Under the pieces are notes generated by a model. That model was given only the letters and a program-made list of their open reading frames with translations, had not been told where the DNA came from and searched no databases. Position numbers and translations under genes: made by a program. Below, in pieces: positions 54,013-62,823 of a stretch of 64,000 bases of DNA (positions are counted from its first letter, which is position 1; every line of letters begins with the position of its first letter). The DNA is from Niastella populi (GTDB lineage: Bacteria > Bacteroidota > Bacteroidia > Chitinophagales > Chitinophagaceae), in NCBI RefSeq assembly GCF_002078015.1, contig NZ_LWBP01000188.1:1-64000 (forward strand), in the 5' to 3' direction.

Positions 54013-56013
54013 ATGAGAAAAACTATCTCGCTGGGCATGCTATGCACTATGGCGTGGGCTAACGGCATGTGTCAATACACGCTTGACTCTACCCGCCGGA
54101 TGTCGCCGGGCGTTGTTTATAAACATTACTCAACCGCATCCCCGTTAAGACGTTTCCATGTAATGGAGATCGATCTTGGCGAACCCACCATACAATTGCA
54201 GGCGGTAAAATCAGGCGGAGTAATAGATGCGCTGCCCGAAGAGTTACCGGTTATGTACAGTGCGCATGATCATTTTCGTCAGCACGATGTAACGGCTGCT
54301 ATCAATTCTGATTTCTTTACCAGCAACCGTACCAAAAAAAATCCCAGACATATGATGATCGGCGATGGCGAGATCCTGTGGGATACCACGCTTAACCGCC
54401 ACGTGTTTGGCATTACAGAGAACAGAGTTCCCTTTATTACAAAACCCAAAGAAAGTTACAGTGTTACCGCCGGCGCAACAACCCGTACCCTCACCCGCAT
54501 AAACCGGTGGTATGGCCTCAGCGATCAATTGATCATGTATAACCGGTTCAGAGGTACATCGGCCCCGGTACCATCAGGGGGTGCTGGTATAAAAATAGAA
54601 CCTGTAATTCCGCACGGCTGGAAAGCCAATGCAACCGTTCAGTGTAAGGTACTGGCAAAATATGCCTCCGGACAAATGCCGTACGACTCGGGGCAGGCTG
54701 TACTGTTTGGAACGGGTACCGCAAAAACATTTCTCGATGCGATCAACGTAAACGATGTGATTTCCCTGAACCTGCAGGTAGATTCAACCGGCATAACCAA
54801 TATAAAACAACTTTCCGGCGGCTGGACCCGGCTGGTTAAAGATGGCGTTAATTATACCAACACAAGCCTGGGTGAAGAAGGCGGCGCGGTACCGGACAGT
54901 CTTGCGCCAAGGACGGCTATTGGCTATAACCAGTCAAAATCAAAAATATATTTTGTGGTTGTAGATGGAAGGCAGCCCACCAGGAGCGTTGGTATTAAGC
55001 TGGTTGACCTTGGCAGTTTCATGTTGTTCCTTGGTTGTTACCAGGCATTGAACTTCGACGGCGGCGGTTCCTCCACCATGATGGGGAATGACATGTTGAA
55101 GAATATTCCATCCGACGCCAGTGGGGCGAGGGATATTCCAAGTTGCCTGCTGGCTTATCTTTCAAGCATTACCCTCGACAATTTTGAAAACGGTGTAGGG
55201 CATTTCAACCGCCCGCCGACGTATAGCAACATAACCGTAGGCATATCTGCCAGTTCAGTTGTTGAAACAGCCAAAACCTGCCACAGCGGTTACGGGTCGC
55301 TTATTCTTAAACTATACGACAACACTTCGGTGACCACACCGTGGAAAGTTCGCATCTTATCGGGCAGCGGCGATATTACAAAGAACCGCTACTTCGATAA
55401 CACCGGTACGTTCAGCTTCTATATGCGCACTTCAACGGCAAATACCGGCGCCAAAGTGCGGCTTTGGCTGAATGATACCGATGGAATAGAATTATCGCCA
55501 CAGCTCGATGTGATCAATGACGGGCAATGGCACAAATATGTATGGGACCTTGCGAACTATAACGGAACAACGTTCGATACAGGTAACGGTACACTTGAAA
55601 GCAGTGGCATTCGTTTAAATTCAATTGAATTCACGCAGCCCAATACGTCCAACACCTGGTTTGTTTTTATCGATGACATTATGGTTGATTTAAACGGTAC
55701 GGCAGGCGCCCGCCTGGTAGCAGGTCCCAATGCTGCGGTGCCTTCCGCCACAACTGATATGATACAGAAAAAAGAAGCCAGGGTAATAGTTTATCCCAAC
55801 CCCGGTAATGGCGTTTTTACCATTGATTTCAAGCAGCATCAGGTAAACGATTTTACCCTGAAGGTGCTCGATACTTACGGAAAAAAATTAACTGAAAAAA
55901 AGTATACCGGTGGAAAACAAAAGATCGATCTGGGATATCTGCCTAAAGGTGCTTACATTCTTTATGTAAATTCAAAACCGGTGAATGAATCGTTGAAAAT
56001 TGTGATCAAATAA
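54013..56013 (+). CDS. Secreted phosphodiester glycosidase (NAGPA type) with a shared C-terminal domain and T9SS tail
   Basis: 666 residues with a signal peptide. Residues about 60-385 form a NAGPA domain (phosphodiester glycosidase, DUF2233-like): AAINSDFF, HMMIGDGEILWD, RTAIGYNQSKSKIYFVVVDG and LNFDGGGSSTMM. The human relative removes GlcNAc from GlcNAc-1-phospho-6-mannose; bacterial relatives cut sugar-phosphodiesters. Residues about 388-560 form a beta-rich domain (LDNFENGVGHFNRPPTYS, NDGQWHKYVWDL) that recurs in the M23 protein at 59683. A T9SS sorting tail (VIVYPNPGNGVFTI, KGAYILYVN) ends the protein. It begins 26 bases after SusD and is probably in the same operon. Confidence 0.88.
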   Translation: MRKTISLGMLCTMAWANGMCQYTLDSTRRMSPGVVYKHYSTASPLRRFHVMEIDLGEPTIQLQAVKSGGVIDALPEELPVMYSAHDHFRQHDVTAAINSDFFTSNRTKKNPRHMMIGDGEILWDTTLNRHVFGITENRVPFITKPKESYSVTAGATTRTLTRINRWYGLSDQLIMYNRFRGTSAPVPSGGAGIKIEPVIPHGWKANATVQCKVLAKYASGQMPYDSGQAVLFGTGTAKTFLDAINVNDVISLNLQVDSTGITNIKQLSGGWTRLVKDGVNYTNTSLGEEGGAVPDSLAPRTAIGYNQSKSKIYFVVVDGRQPTRSVGIKLVDLGSFMLFLGCYQALNFDGGGSSTMMGNDMLKNIPSDASGARDIPSCLLAYLSSITLDNFENGVGHFNRPPTYSNITVGISASSVVETAKTCHSGYGSLILKLYDNTSVTTPWKVRILSGSGDITKNRYFDNTGTFSFYMRTSTANTGAKVRLWLNDTDGIELSPQLDVINDGQWHKYVWDLANYNGTTFDTGNGTLESSGIRLNSIEFTQPNTSNTWFVFIDDIMVDLNGTAGARLVAGPNAAVPSATTDMIQKKEARVIVYPNPGNGVFTIDFKQHQVNDFTLKVLDTYGKKLTEKKYTGGKQKIDLGYLPKGAYILYVNSKPVNESLKIVIK

Positions 56014-56016
56014 ACA

Positions 56017-56126
56017 GGTCAATGGTCAATATTGAATGGTCAATTTTGCCTGATACGCGAGGCTAAAAACTTAATCAGGAATTCAAATTGCGAACCCTGT
56101 TCACCAGTGACCATTTACCATTGACC
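56017..56126. repeat. Inverted-repeat-flanked 110-bp intergenic element
   Basis: GGTCAATGG (56017-56025) is repeated in reverse complement as CCATTGACC (56118-56126). Internal partial copies, GAATGGTCAA and TGACCATTT, lie near each end. It fills most of the gap between the NAGPA-type and the EEP-type genes. It may be a small non-coding repeat element or a processing hairpin. Confidence 0.4.
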
Positions 56127-56137
56127 CCAAAGTAACT

Positions 56138-57013
56138 ATGATGAAAATGTTGAAAAGCGCCTTTTTTTTTCTGTTGCTGTTTTTCTTTGCCCTGGTACCG
56201 GCCTTTTCGCAAAACAACCGGTTGCGTGCAATAACGTATAATATTTATGAAGGCATGCGTCTTGACACTTCAGCCGGCAAACCCGGTTTTGTTCAATGGG
56301 TGAAACAAATGGATCCCGATGTACTGGCCCTGCAGGAAGTAACGGGTTTTACCCAGGTTTCACTGGAGAAACTGGCCGAGTCGTACGGACATCCGTATGC
56401 CGTATTGCTGATAGAAGGCGAGAAATTCCCGGTGGCCATCACCAGTAAATACCCCATTGTAAATGTGCAAAAGGTAAGCGACAATATGGATCGCGGTTTT
56501 ATAATTGCGAGGGTGAAAGATCTCAATGTGGTATCATTGCACTTTACACCGTTCGATTACCGTAAACGCCGGCAGGAAGTGGATCTGTTACTGGCGCACA
56601 TAAACGCACAATCTTCAAAGCAACGATGGCTGATCATGGGTGATTTCAATACCCTGTCGCCCGCCGATTCAGCCAATTACAGTGATGGGCGTATGATAGA
56701 GAATTACCTGAAGTATGAAAAGAAATACGCACCCCGGAAAAAACTTGTTGACAACAAGCTCGATTATACGGTAATTGAAAAAGTACTGGTGGGCGGTTTT
56801 ACCGATGCACTGAAAAGTATGACGCCTGAATTTGTAAAAACGGTGCACCCAAAACGGTTTGAACCAAAAAGCGGGACCGATGTAAGTTCGAGGATCGATT
56901 TTATCTTTGTGAGCAAAGATCTTGTAAAGAAGATCGTGGCTGCAAAGGTGATTGCGGATGACTTTACAAACAATTACTCAGACCATTACCCCGTTTTGCT
57001 TGATCTGAAATAA
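56138..57013 (+). CDS. Secreted endonuclease/exonuclease/phosphatase-fold enzyme
   Basis: 291 residues with a signal peptide (FFFALVPAFSQ). All metal and catalytic motifs of the EEP superfamily are visible: ITYNIYEG (Asn), LALQEVTG (metal Glu), VSLHFTPFDYRKR, IMGDFNTLSP (Asp/Asn), SRIDFIFVS and SDHYPVLLDL (catalytic Asp/His). EEP members are DNases, sphingomyelinases, inositol-phosphatases and phosphodiesterases. In this neighbourhood, phosphodiester cleavage or dephosphorylation of an imported or surface-bound glycopolymer is a sensible inference. Confidence 0.88.
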   Translation: MMKMLKSAFFFLLLFFFALVPAFSQNNRLRAITYNIYEGMRLDTSAGKPGFVQWVKQMDPDVLALQEVTGFTQVSLEKLAESYGHPYAVLLIEGEKFPVAITSKYPIVNVQKVSDNMDRGFIIARVKDLNVVSLHFTPFDYRKRRQEVDLLLAHINAQSSKQRWLIMGDFNTLSPADSANYSDGRMIENYLKYEKKYAPRKKLVDNKLDYTVIEKVLVGGFTDALKSMTPEFVKTVHPKRFEPKSGTDVSSRIDFIFVSKDLVKKIVAAKVIADDFTNNYSDHYPVLLDLK

Positions 57014-57018
57014 AGAAA

Positions 57019-58248
57019 ATGAAATACCAATTTTTAAAATTCTTTTGCTGCTGCCTTGTTTTGGTGATTGGAACAGCCAATGCCATGGCTTTATCTGACA
57101 AAGACAGGTTACTGCTGCAAAAGAATTTCCCTTTTTTGTATATGCTTGAAACGCCTTTAAAAAAGTTAAACCCACAGCCTATGGTTTTTATAACCGCGCG
57201 TGCCAGGCTGGAACATGATGCTATGGATGCGATAAAGAATTGTAAATCGGGCGCCTGTTACAGCCGTACTTTACAATTTACCGATGCGGAAATAACATCC
57301 ATTGGCAACGAACTGGTGCACCTGGTATTAACGGAGGCATCCATCAGGGGATTGATCCGTACTTTGAAAATAAACGGGCTCTATCCTTTATTCATACAGG
57401 AACCGGATACAGCCTATGTTCGTAAACTATGGCAAACCGAAACACGCGGAATAGCTTATATCCTGAACACATACATTGGTGGGCAAAAGCCGTTGTACCC
57501 GAAGATCGATTCAATTAGTTTTGATAAAGATGATCTCCATTTCACGGCCAACGTAGGTGTCAGTGTCGAAAAAGTACTGGACAATAAATTCAAAACACGG
57601 CCTTTTTTTAATGTACCACTACAGTTGGCATTAAAAGCGCTTTTGCTGAACGGGCGCGATGAGGCGGTTCGTTATGAACCCATGTACCTGAAAGAAAATA
57701 AGGCTGCATTGAACCTTACAAAAAAAGTGCGGTGGGATCATTATCCATATAGTGTGATTATGGTACCCGGTCTTGGTCCCGAGCAAGCGAATGTAAGCCT
57801 TGATCCCAATGGCGCCAGACGCTGTGATAGCGCGGCAGTGCGATACCGTGAAAGAAAAGCGCCGTTCATTGTTGTGTCCGGTGGCCATGTTCACCCATAT
57901 AAAACGCCTTATTGCGAAGCGGTTGAAATGAAAAAATATATGGTTGAGAAACTGAAAATTCCCGCCGCCGCAATAATTATTGAACCGCATGCCAGGCATA
58001 CCACTACAAACCTTCGAAACACCAATCGCCTGATCTTCCTGTATGGAATTCCAAAAAATAAACCGGTACTCATCGTAACCGATGCGGCGCAGAATAACTA
58101 TATTAACGGTGGCATGAAAAATAAGGTAATAAAGGAACTGGGATACATGCCGTTCAACATTATTAAAAAAATAAGTGGTACGGAAACGGAGTATGTGCCT
58201 TCCCCCGATTCATGGCAACCCAATTCGCTTGATCCGCTCGATCCATAA
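57019..58248 (+). CDS. DUF218/YdcF-like protein
   Basis: 409 residues with a hydrophobic N-terminus (CCCLVLVIGTANAM). The second half carries the DUF218 pattern of YdcF/SanA/ElyC proteins: IMVPGLGPEQ, RYRERKAPFIVVSGGH, AVEMKKYMVEKLKIPAAAIIIE (of which KYMVEKLKIP is the conserved part), ARHTTTNLRN, PVLIVTDAAQNNY. Members of the ElyC/SanA group affect envelope polysaccharide and peptidoglycan biogenesis; the enzymatic activity is unclear. The first half (about 30-240) is not recognised. It starts 5 bases after the EEP gene. Confidence 0.8.
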   Translation: MKYQFLKFFCCCLVLVIGTANAMALSDKDRLLLQKNFPFLYMLETPLKKLNPQPMVFITARARLEHDAMDAIKNCKSGACYSRTLQFTDAEITSIGNELVHLVLTEASIRGLIRTLKINGLYPLFIQEPDTAYVRKLWQTETRGIAYILNTYIGGQKPLYPKIDSISFDKDDLHFTANVGVSVEKVLDNKFKTRPFFNVPLQLALKALLLNGRDEAVRYEPMYLKENKAALNLTKKVRWDHYPYSVIMVPGLGPEQANVSLDPNGARRCDSAAVRYRERKAPFIVVSGGHVHPYKTPYCEAVEMKKYMVEKLKIPAAAIIIEPHARHTTTNLRNTNRLIFLYGIPKNKPVLIVTDAAQNNYINGGMKNKVIKELGYMPFNIIKKISGTETEYVPSPDSWQPNSLDPLDP

Positions 58249-58270
58249 GAAATGCTTATAAATCTAAACA

Positions 58271-59365
58271 ATGAGAACTCCTTCTGCCAGATTGTTGCTA
58301 ACCGCCGCGTTCCTGCTGATGCGGCAGGTTATGTATTCACAAGACAGCATCAGATACATTGATGCCGCAACCCTATTGCTTACCGGTAAGGCAAAAACAA
58401 CAGATTCGATCTACCGGCGGGTAGATAGCGTTGACGCTAAAGGTTTTCCCCCGGCTGTTAAAAACCTTGCCAAACAAAGCGCCGGTATTGCTGTGCTGTT
58501 CGAAACAAATTCAAACATCATTCGTGCAAAATGGACATTACCTGCTGAAGTGTACATGCACAATATGACGCCGATTGCGCACAGCGGTCTCGATCTGTAT
58601 TGTTTCCAAAACGGCAAATGGCAATTTGTAAGTGTTGCCAAACCGGCAAAAGGTACCAGCCAAAACCAACTGATCGTTCAGCATATGGATGGCAGCATGA
58701 AACAGTTCATGTTATACCTCCCCCTGTACAATGGCATCAGTCAATTACAGATCGGCGTACAAAAAGATGCGGTGATCAATAAACCGGCACAGCCTGCCAT
58801 CAATAAAACAAAACGGATCGTAGTGTATGGGTCAAGTGTGGTGCAGGGCGCATCGGCCGGCCGGCCTGGGATGGCCTATCCGGCAATACTGCAACGCAGA
58901 ACCGGTTATGATGTAATTAACCTTGGGTTTAGCGGCAGTGCAAAAATGGAACCGGAACTGGCAGCATACATAGCCACTGTACAAGCGGACTGTTATGTAT
59001 TGGACTGTATACCCAATCCTTCGCCCGAGCAGATCAGGGACCGCTCACATTATTTTATTAAATACATTCGCGGGCTTCGGCCCAACACGCCTATTGTATT
59101 GGTTGAGACGGTGTTCAGGCAGAATGGCCTCTTTGATCAACAGGTAGGTACAACGGTAAGAAGGCAAAATGAAGAGATCAAAAAAACATATGAGCGATTG
59201 AAGCAGGAAGGTGTTAAGAATATCTTTTATATAGAAAGCGATAAACTCATCGGTAATGATCATGAAGCAACCATCGATGGTATACATTTAACCGATCTTG
59301 GTTTTATGCGCATTGCTGATGCAATTCTTCCGGTAATAAAGAAAGCGATGAATGAAAAGAAGTAA
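58271..59365 (+). CDS. SGNH/GDSL-type hydrolase
   Basis: 364 residues with a signal peptide. The N-terminal part (about 25-170) is a beta-sandwich-like SGNH_hydro_N domain. The catalytic domain has block I VYGSSVVQGAS with the likely nucleophile Ser189, block II INLGFSGSAKM, and the catalytic dyad Asp336 and His339 in TIDGIHLTD. Members include acetyl-esterases acting on polysaccharides and peptidoglycan. It starts 22 bases after the DUF218 gene and is probably in the same operon. Confidence 0.88.
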   Translation: MRTPSARLLLTAAFLLMRQVMYSQDSIRYIDAATLLLTGKAKTTDSIYRRVDSVDAKGFPPAVKNLAKQSAGIAVLFETNSNIIRAKWTLPAEVYMHNMTPIAHSGLDLYCFQNGKWQFVSVAKPAKGTSQNQLIVQHMDGSMKQFMLYLPLYNGISQLQIGVQKDAVINKPAQPAINKTKRIVVYGSSVVQGASAGRPGMAYPAILQRRTGYDVINLGFSGSAKMEPELAAYIATVQADCYVLDCIPNPSPEQIRDRSHYFIKYIRGLRPNTPIVLVETVFRQNGLFDQQVGTTVRRQNEEIKKTYERLKQEGVKNIFYIESDKLIGNDHEATIDGIHLTDLGFMRIADAILPVIKKAMNEKK

Positions 59366-59682
59366 CTAACAGCGATCAGTACATGTGGTACATAAAGAAA
59401 AGGTGGATATACATTTATCCACCTTTTTTATTTCTGGCATGCAAATAGAATTCTTCTACCTATATTACGTGTACCCCTCACAATTCACTCATTGCCTTTA
59501 ATCCCTGCAATATTTTACGTGCGCATTTTAATCGCCTGCCCTAACGTTCGCCCCTGAATGCAGAATAACGCATAAGCGTTTTTAATGCTGCATGTATGCA
59601 CTGTGTTATCCGGTTGCATACATACGGCCAGGCGGCTATTTGTACAGGCTAAACAATTATTTCATAAACTAAAACCTTTTCA
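59366..59682. other. 317-bp intergenic region before the M23 gene
   Basis: It begins with a terminator (59399-59430). The rest holds no gene. A TTTG at 59639 is followed by an A+T-rich stretch near 59658, which is only a partial promoter match for the M23 gene. The gap suggests the M23 gene is a separate transcription unit. Confidence 0.5.
59399..59430 (+). terminator. Intrinsic terminator ending the SusCD operon
   Basis: An 11-bp stem, AAAGGTGGATA (59399-59409) and TATCCACCTTT (59416-59426), loop TACATT, followed by Ts. It lies 34 bases after the SGNH gene. Confidence 0.85.
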
Positions 59683-60852
59683 ATGAGAAAAAATCATGTA
59701 TTGATTGTCATGCTGGTGCTTTTCATGGCATCCTGTAGCAAAAACAACGACCAGCAACCGAAAAATGACCCCGTAAAGGAACAACACAACAGCGAACAGG
59801 TACCTGATGATCCAAAGGAGGAAACCTCGGGTGCTGCTAAGATCGATGTGTACCCTGTAAGAGGGTTGCACAATACGGGTTATGACCGTTCGCTCGATGG
59901 CGGCAGCCGCGCTTCGTGGAATTGCAATCGAGGTTCTTCAAACAGCGATTTCGTTGCCGGCGATCACCTCGGAATTGATATCTGGGCGGCCGAAGGTACG
60001 CCTGTTGCTGCAACGGTTGGCGGTACACTTACCCTCACCGGCTGGTCAGATTATTCAGGAAATAAAGTGACTATCAAAACTTCCACAGGCTGGTATCATT
60101 TCTTTTGCCACCTGAAATCCATAGCCTCCGGTATGGTAAATGGAAAAGTGGTAAAGGCCGGCGATATTATCGGGTATGTGGGTAAAACAGGTACGGCATC
60201 GAACGGCGTCGTACACCTGCATTACTCGTTGTATCCCGATGGGGTTTATAATAATGCCATCAATCCATGGTCATTATTATATGCAAAGGAGTTGAACGTA
60301 TGTTCAACCACGCCAACACCCACCATTAAAGTGCTCGATGATTTTGCAAACGGGGTAGGCCACTTCAATACTTCGCCTACATACAGCGGAAGTACTACAG
60401 GTATTGCCGCTTCATCGACGGCCACGCATTATGTTAGCGGTTCAAGCACGCACCTGTTGCTTACGTTGAACGACAATACGAGTGTAACAACGCCCTGGAA
60501 GGTAAGGATGCTGTCGGCAGAAGGCACACCTGCCGGTAATACTTCATTTTCGAAGAATGGCATCGTCAAATTGTGGTTAAAGACCGCCAATGCGGCCAGT
60601 GGCAGTACGGTGCAGATCTATGTCGATGACAGCGATGGAACGGAAGGTTCGGCTACGCTCAATGTGATCAATGACGGCGCATGGCACGGCTATATTTTCG
60701 ATCTTACCACCTGGAACGGTGTAAATGTAAGCGGTGGCAACGGTGTACTGAATGCATCGACACTAACGCTCGATGCCATTGTTCTGAACTCGCCTAACCG
60801 GTCGGGTACCTGGACGGCCTATATAGATGATGTAGAGTGGCAGTCAAAATAA
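59683..60852 (+). CDS. M23 peptidase lipoprotein with the same C-terminal domain as the NAGPA-type protein
   Basis: 389 residues. Lipobox Cys18 (FMASC). The M23 (lysostaphin-type) peptidase domain at about 50-205 has the zinc motifs HLGID (His95, Asp99) and HLH (His178, His180). M23 enzymes cut peptide cross-links of peptidoglycan. Residues 218-389 form a domain similar to residues 388-560 of the NAGPA-type protein (LDDFANGVGHFN, NDNTSVTTPWKVRMLS, VINDGAWHGYIFDL). The shared domain links this gene functionally to the SusCD operon, although a terminator lies between. It may bind a common glycan. Confidence 0.85.
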   Translation: MRKNHVLIVMLVLFMASCSKNNDQQPKNDPVKEQHNSEQVPDDPKEETSGAAKIDVYPVRGLHNTGYDRSLDGGSRASWNCNRGSSNSDFVAGDHLGIDIWAAEGTPVAATVGGTLTLTGWSDYSGNKVTIKTSTGWYHFFCHLKSIASGMVNGKVVKAGDIIGYVGKTGTASNGVVHLHYSLYPDGVYNNAINPWSLLYAKELNVCSTTPTPTIKVLDDFANGVGHFNTSPTYSGSTTGIAASSTATHYVSGSSTHLLLTLNDNTSVTTPWKVRMLSAEGTPAGNTSFSKNGIVKLWLKTANAASGSTVQIYVDDSDGTEGSATLNVINDGAWHGYIFDLTTWNGVNVSGGNGVLNASTLTLDAIVLNSPNRSGTWTAYIDDVEWQSK

Positions 60853-60867
60853 GTGTAAGCGTTCAAT

Positions 60868-60900
60868 AGATGTGCCACCCTTTCAAAGTGTGGCACGTCT
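60868..60900. terminator. Hairpin between convergent M23 and DUF2459 genes
   Basis: An 11-bp stem (60868-60878 with 60890-60900, one G-T pair) built on GTGCCAC/GTGGCAC, with an 11-base loop. It lies between two stops only 50 bases apart; the U-tract is weak. Confidence 0.55.
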
Positions 60901-60902
60901 AT

Positions 60903-61583
60903 TTACTTCTGCCCATACTGATACCGGATACCCGTTGAAAAAGGCGTCCACCAGCAGGCCTTTTGACCGCAGGCTTTCAGCGCATTATTGGCCCAGGTAT
61001 TACAGGTATGGAATAAGCTGTACCGGCCTTTGGCTTCGTAGAACGCATCGTTATTGCCATATGGTTTTGCATAACTGATGGCAATAGGCGCCCCCGCGTT
61101 ATTCAATTGCATGCTTTTTTCAATAAAGCTGATCAGCCGCTGGTATTGTTCAGCAGAGATCACCAGTTTTACGCAATTCTTTCCTTCTTTAGGTGTTTTG
61201 TAGTAAGTGGTATGAACGGCCGAAGAGCCTAGCCAGAAGGCGGCTTTGAATGCAGTACTTGCTTTCAGGTCGTTCCAGGTGGGCGTTTCGAGGTAAAAAC
61301 CTTTATCGCCCCAGCCAAAGGCAATGTAGTTAAATGCGGTATCGGCGGTGCGGGTATGTTTGTATAAAATGCTTTTGCTCCAGTCTTTGAGGTTAGATTT
61401 TACAGGTAAAAGAATATCGGTATGAACACTGCTGCTTTTGATGTAGATGGTGACCTGGCGGGCTGCGTTTTTTTCTGCGGATACGGTTAAACGCGATAGT
61501 ACCCACGCGCAGCTTAGGTATACAAGGATGAGTGCTACAAAGGTTAAGATGGAATAACCAGTGTATTTCAGGAACTTTCTCAT
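60903..61583 (-). CDS. DUF2459 (TIGR02117-type) protein
   Basis: 226 residues from the ATG at 61583; a longer frame starts upstream without support. One N-terminal membrane helix (about 6-26). The domain has SSVHTDILLPV, AFGWGDKGFYLETPTW and CNTWANNALKACGQKA, all matching DUF2459. Cys-N-T-W and the two His of SxVHTD and VHTTYYKTP give a possible Cys/His active site. Function is unknown. Confidence 0.8.
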   Translation of the reverse strand: MRKFLKYTGYSILTFVALILVYLSCAWVLSRLTVSAEKNAARQVTIYIKSSSVHTDILLPVKSNLKDWSKSILYKHTRTADTAFNYIAFGWGDKGFYLETPTWNDLKASTAFKAAFWLGSSAVHTTYYKTPKEGKNCVKLVISAEQYQRLISFIEKSMQLNNAGAPIAISYAKPYGNNDAFYEAKGRYSLFHTCNTWANNALKACGQKACWWTPFSTGIRYQYGQK

Positions 61584-61764
61584 GGGTGGAAAGGTTATTG
61601 ATCTTTTCTTTATTCCAAAAACCACATGAAAGTAACCTATTTTTTGAAGAAAAAATGCCTTGTCAGTTGTTAACGCTAACGGACTTATCCATAATTGTCA
61701 AGATCAAAAAGCAAAGGCATAACCGATCCAAAAACATCGGTTATGCCTTTTAAAAATTACGGGT

Positions 61765-62823
61765 TTACCCGTATAATGTTTCCCGCATTTGTATTAATGC
61801 CAACTCCGCTTTTTCTTTGTCCGGAACTTCGGGTAAGGGACTGTTAAAATAAGCGGCTTCTATACGTGACATCAGTGAATCGGCCATTTCCAACAGGTCG
61901 TCATATGGTCGGTCGCCTGCTTTTATGGATAGCAGTTCATCGCGGTTGAACCGTTTTACATTCAGCCTTCCCTGTGTCAATATTTCTTCCGCCACCTGCA
62001 ACAGCCTGATGGTATGCATCATGTTCTTGGCGTCGTAGCCTTTGCCATGTTCAACATTGCCAAGGTAACGGTGCTCATTCCGCTTTTCTACCCATTCCCA
62101 ATACTCTTTGTAATCTTTACAATAGGACGAATAGTTTTCGAGGTTAAAGAACAGGTACGCTTTTTCTTTTTCACCCTTCGGTATCGACGATAACGATACT
62201 TCGTTGGCCAGTTCGCTGCTCATAATGCCCCTGTAACGGTGAAGGTTCTTTTCGTCATAGAACAGGGCATACAATCCTTTTGTGTGGGCGATGCTTACCA
62301 GGCCGCATTGTTCCTGCACAAAATTGTTTTGCAACAGCCACTCCTTTAACGGTACCGATCGATAGCCCTGCATAATGAAACAAAAATCGAGCACCGACTT
62401 CCGCACCTCGTCAACCGGGTTCACTATTTTCTTTTTAAAACCTCTCGCTTTTTTTATTTGGGTGAGGGCATACCCCCCAAACGTTTCTTTGCAAAGTTTC
62501 GACAGGAACATGTTTACAGGCAGCATGTCCATTACCGGGTGCCGATAAAGGATGCAGTCATCGGGCGATGCCAGTACCTCCAGGATGTTGGGATTGTTCT
62601 TTGTAAGCAATTCTACAAAACGTCCCAGCTCATAATACACTTCATCGCTGGTTTCATTACTGATCTGCGGAGTATAATCGAGGCCATAGAATTGCGCTTT
62701 AGGCAAATAAAAAACTCCCTTCAGGTCTGTATCGGATGTGGCGGTATTTAGCCCGTATGCCTTACTGCCGCTTATGCATTCGAACAACAGCAATCCCTGC
62801 CCCTTTATATCTTTAATGGTCAT
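61765..62823 (-). CDS. Predicted nucleotidyltransferase, YcgL type (long form)
   Basis: 352 residues. The DNA-polymerase-beta-like nucleotidyltransferase motif is SGSKAYGLNTATSDTDLKG (residues about 18-36): the G-S-x-x-(Y)-G opener and the metal-binding DxD (Asp-Thr-Asp). NIDE- and NPNILEVL are further conserved segments of the COG3541 family. The long C-terminal part is largely helical. The substrate is unknown; RNA or protein targets are possible. Its start overlaps the end of the preceding nucleotidyltransferase gene by 11 bases. Confidence 0.85.
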   Translation of the reverse strand: MTIKDIKGQGLLLFECISGSKAYGLNTATSDTDLKGVFYLPKAQFYGLDYTPQISNETSDEVYYELGRFVELLTKNNPNILEVLASPDDCILYRHPVMDMLPVNMFLSKLCKETFGGYALTQIKKARGFKKKIVNPVDEVRKSVLDFCFIMQGYRSVPLKEWLLQNNFVQEQCGLVSIAHTKGLYALFYDEKNLHRYRGIMSSELANEVSLSSIPKGEKEKAYLFFNLENYSSYCKDYKEYWEWVEKRNEHRYLGNVEHGKGYDAKNMMHTIRLLQVAEEILTQGRLNVKRFNRDELLSIKAGDRPYDDLLEMADSLMSRIEAAYFNSPLPEVPDKEKAELALIQMRETLYG

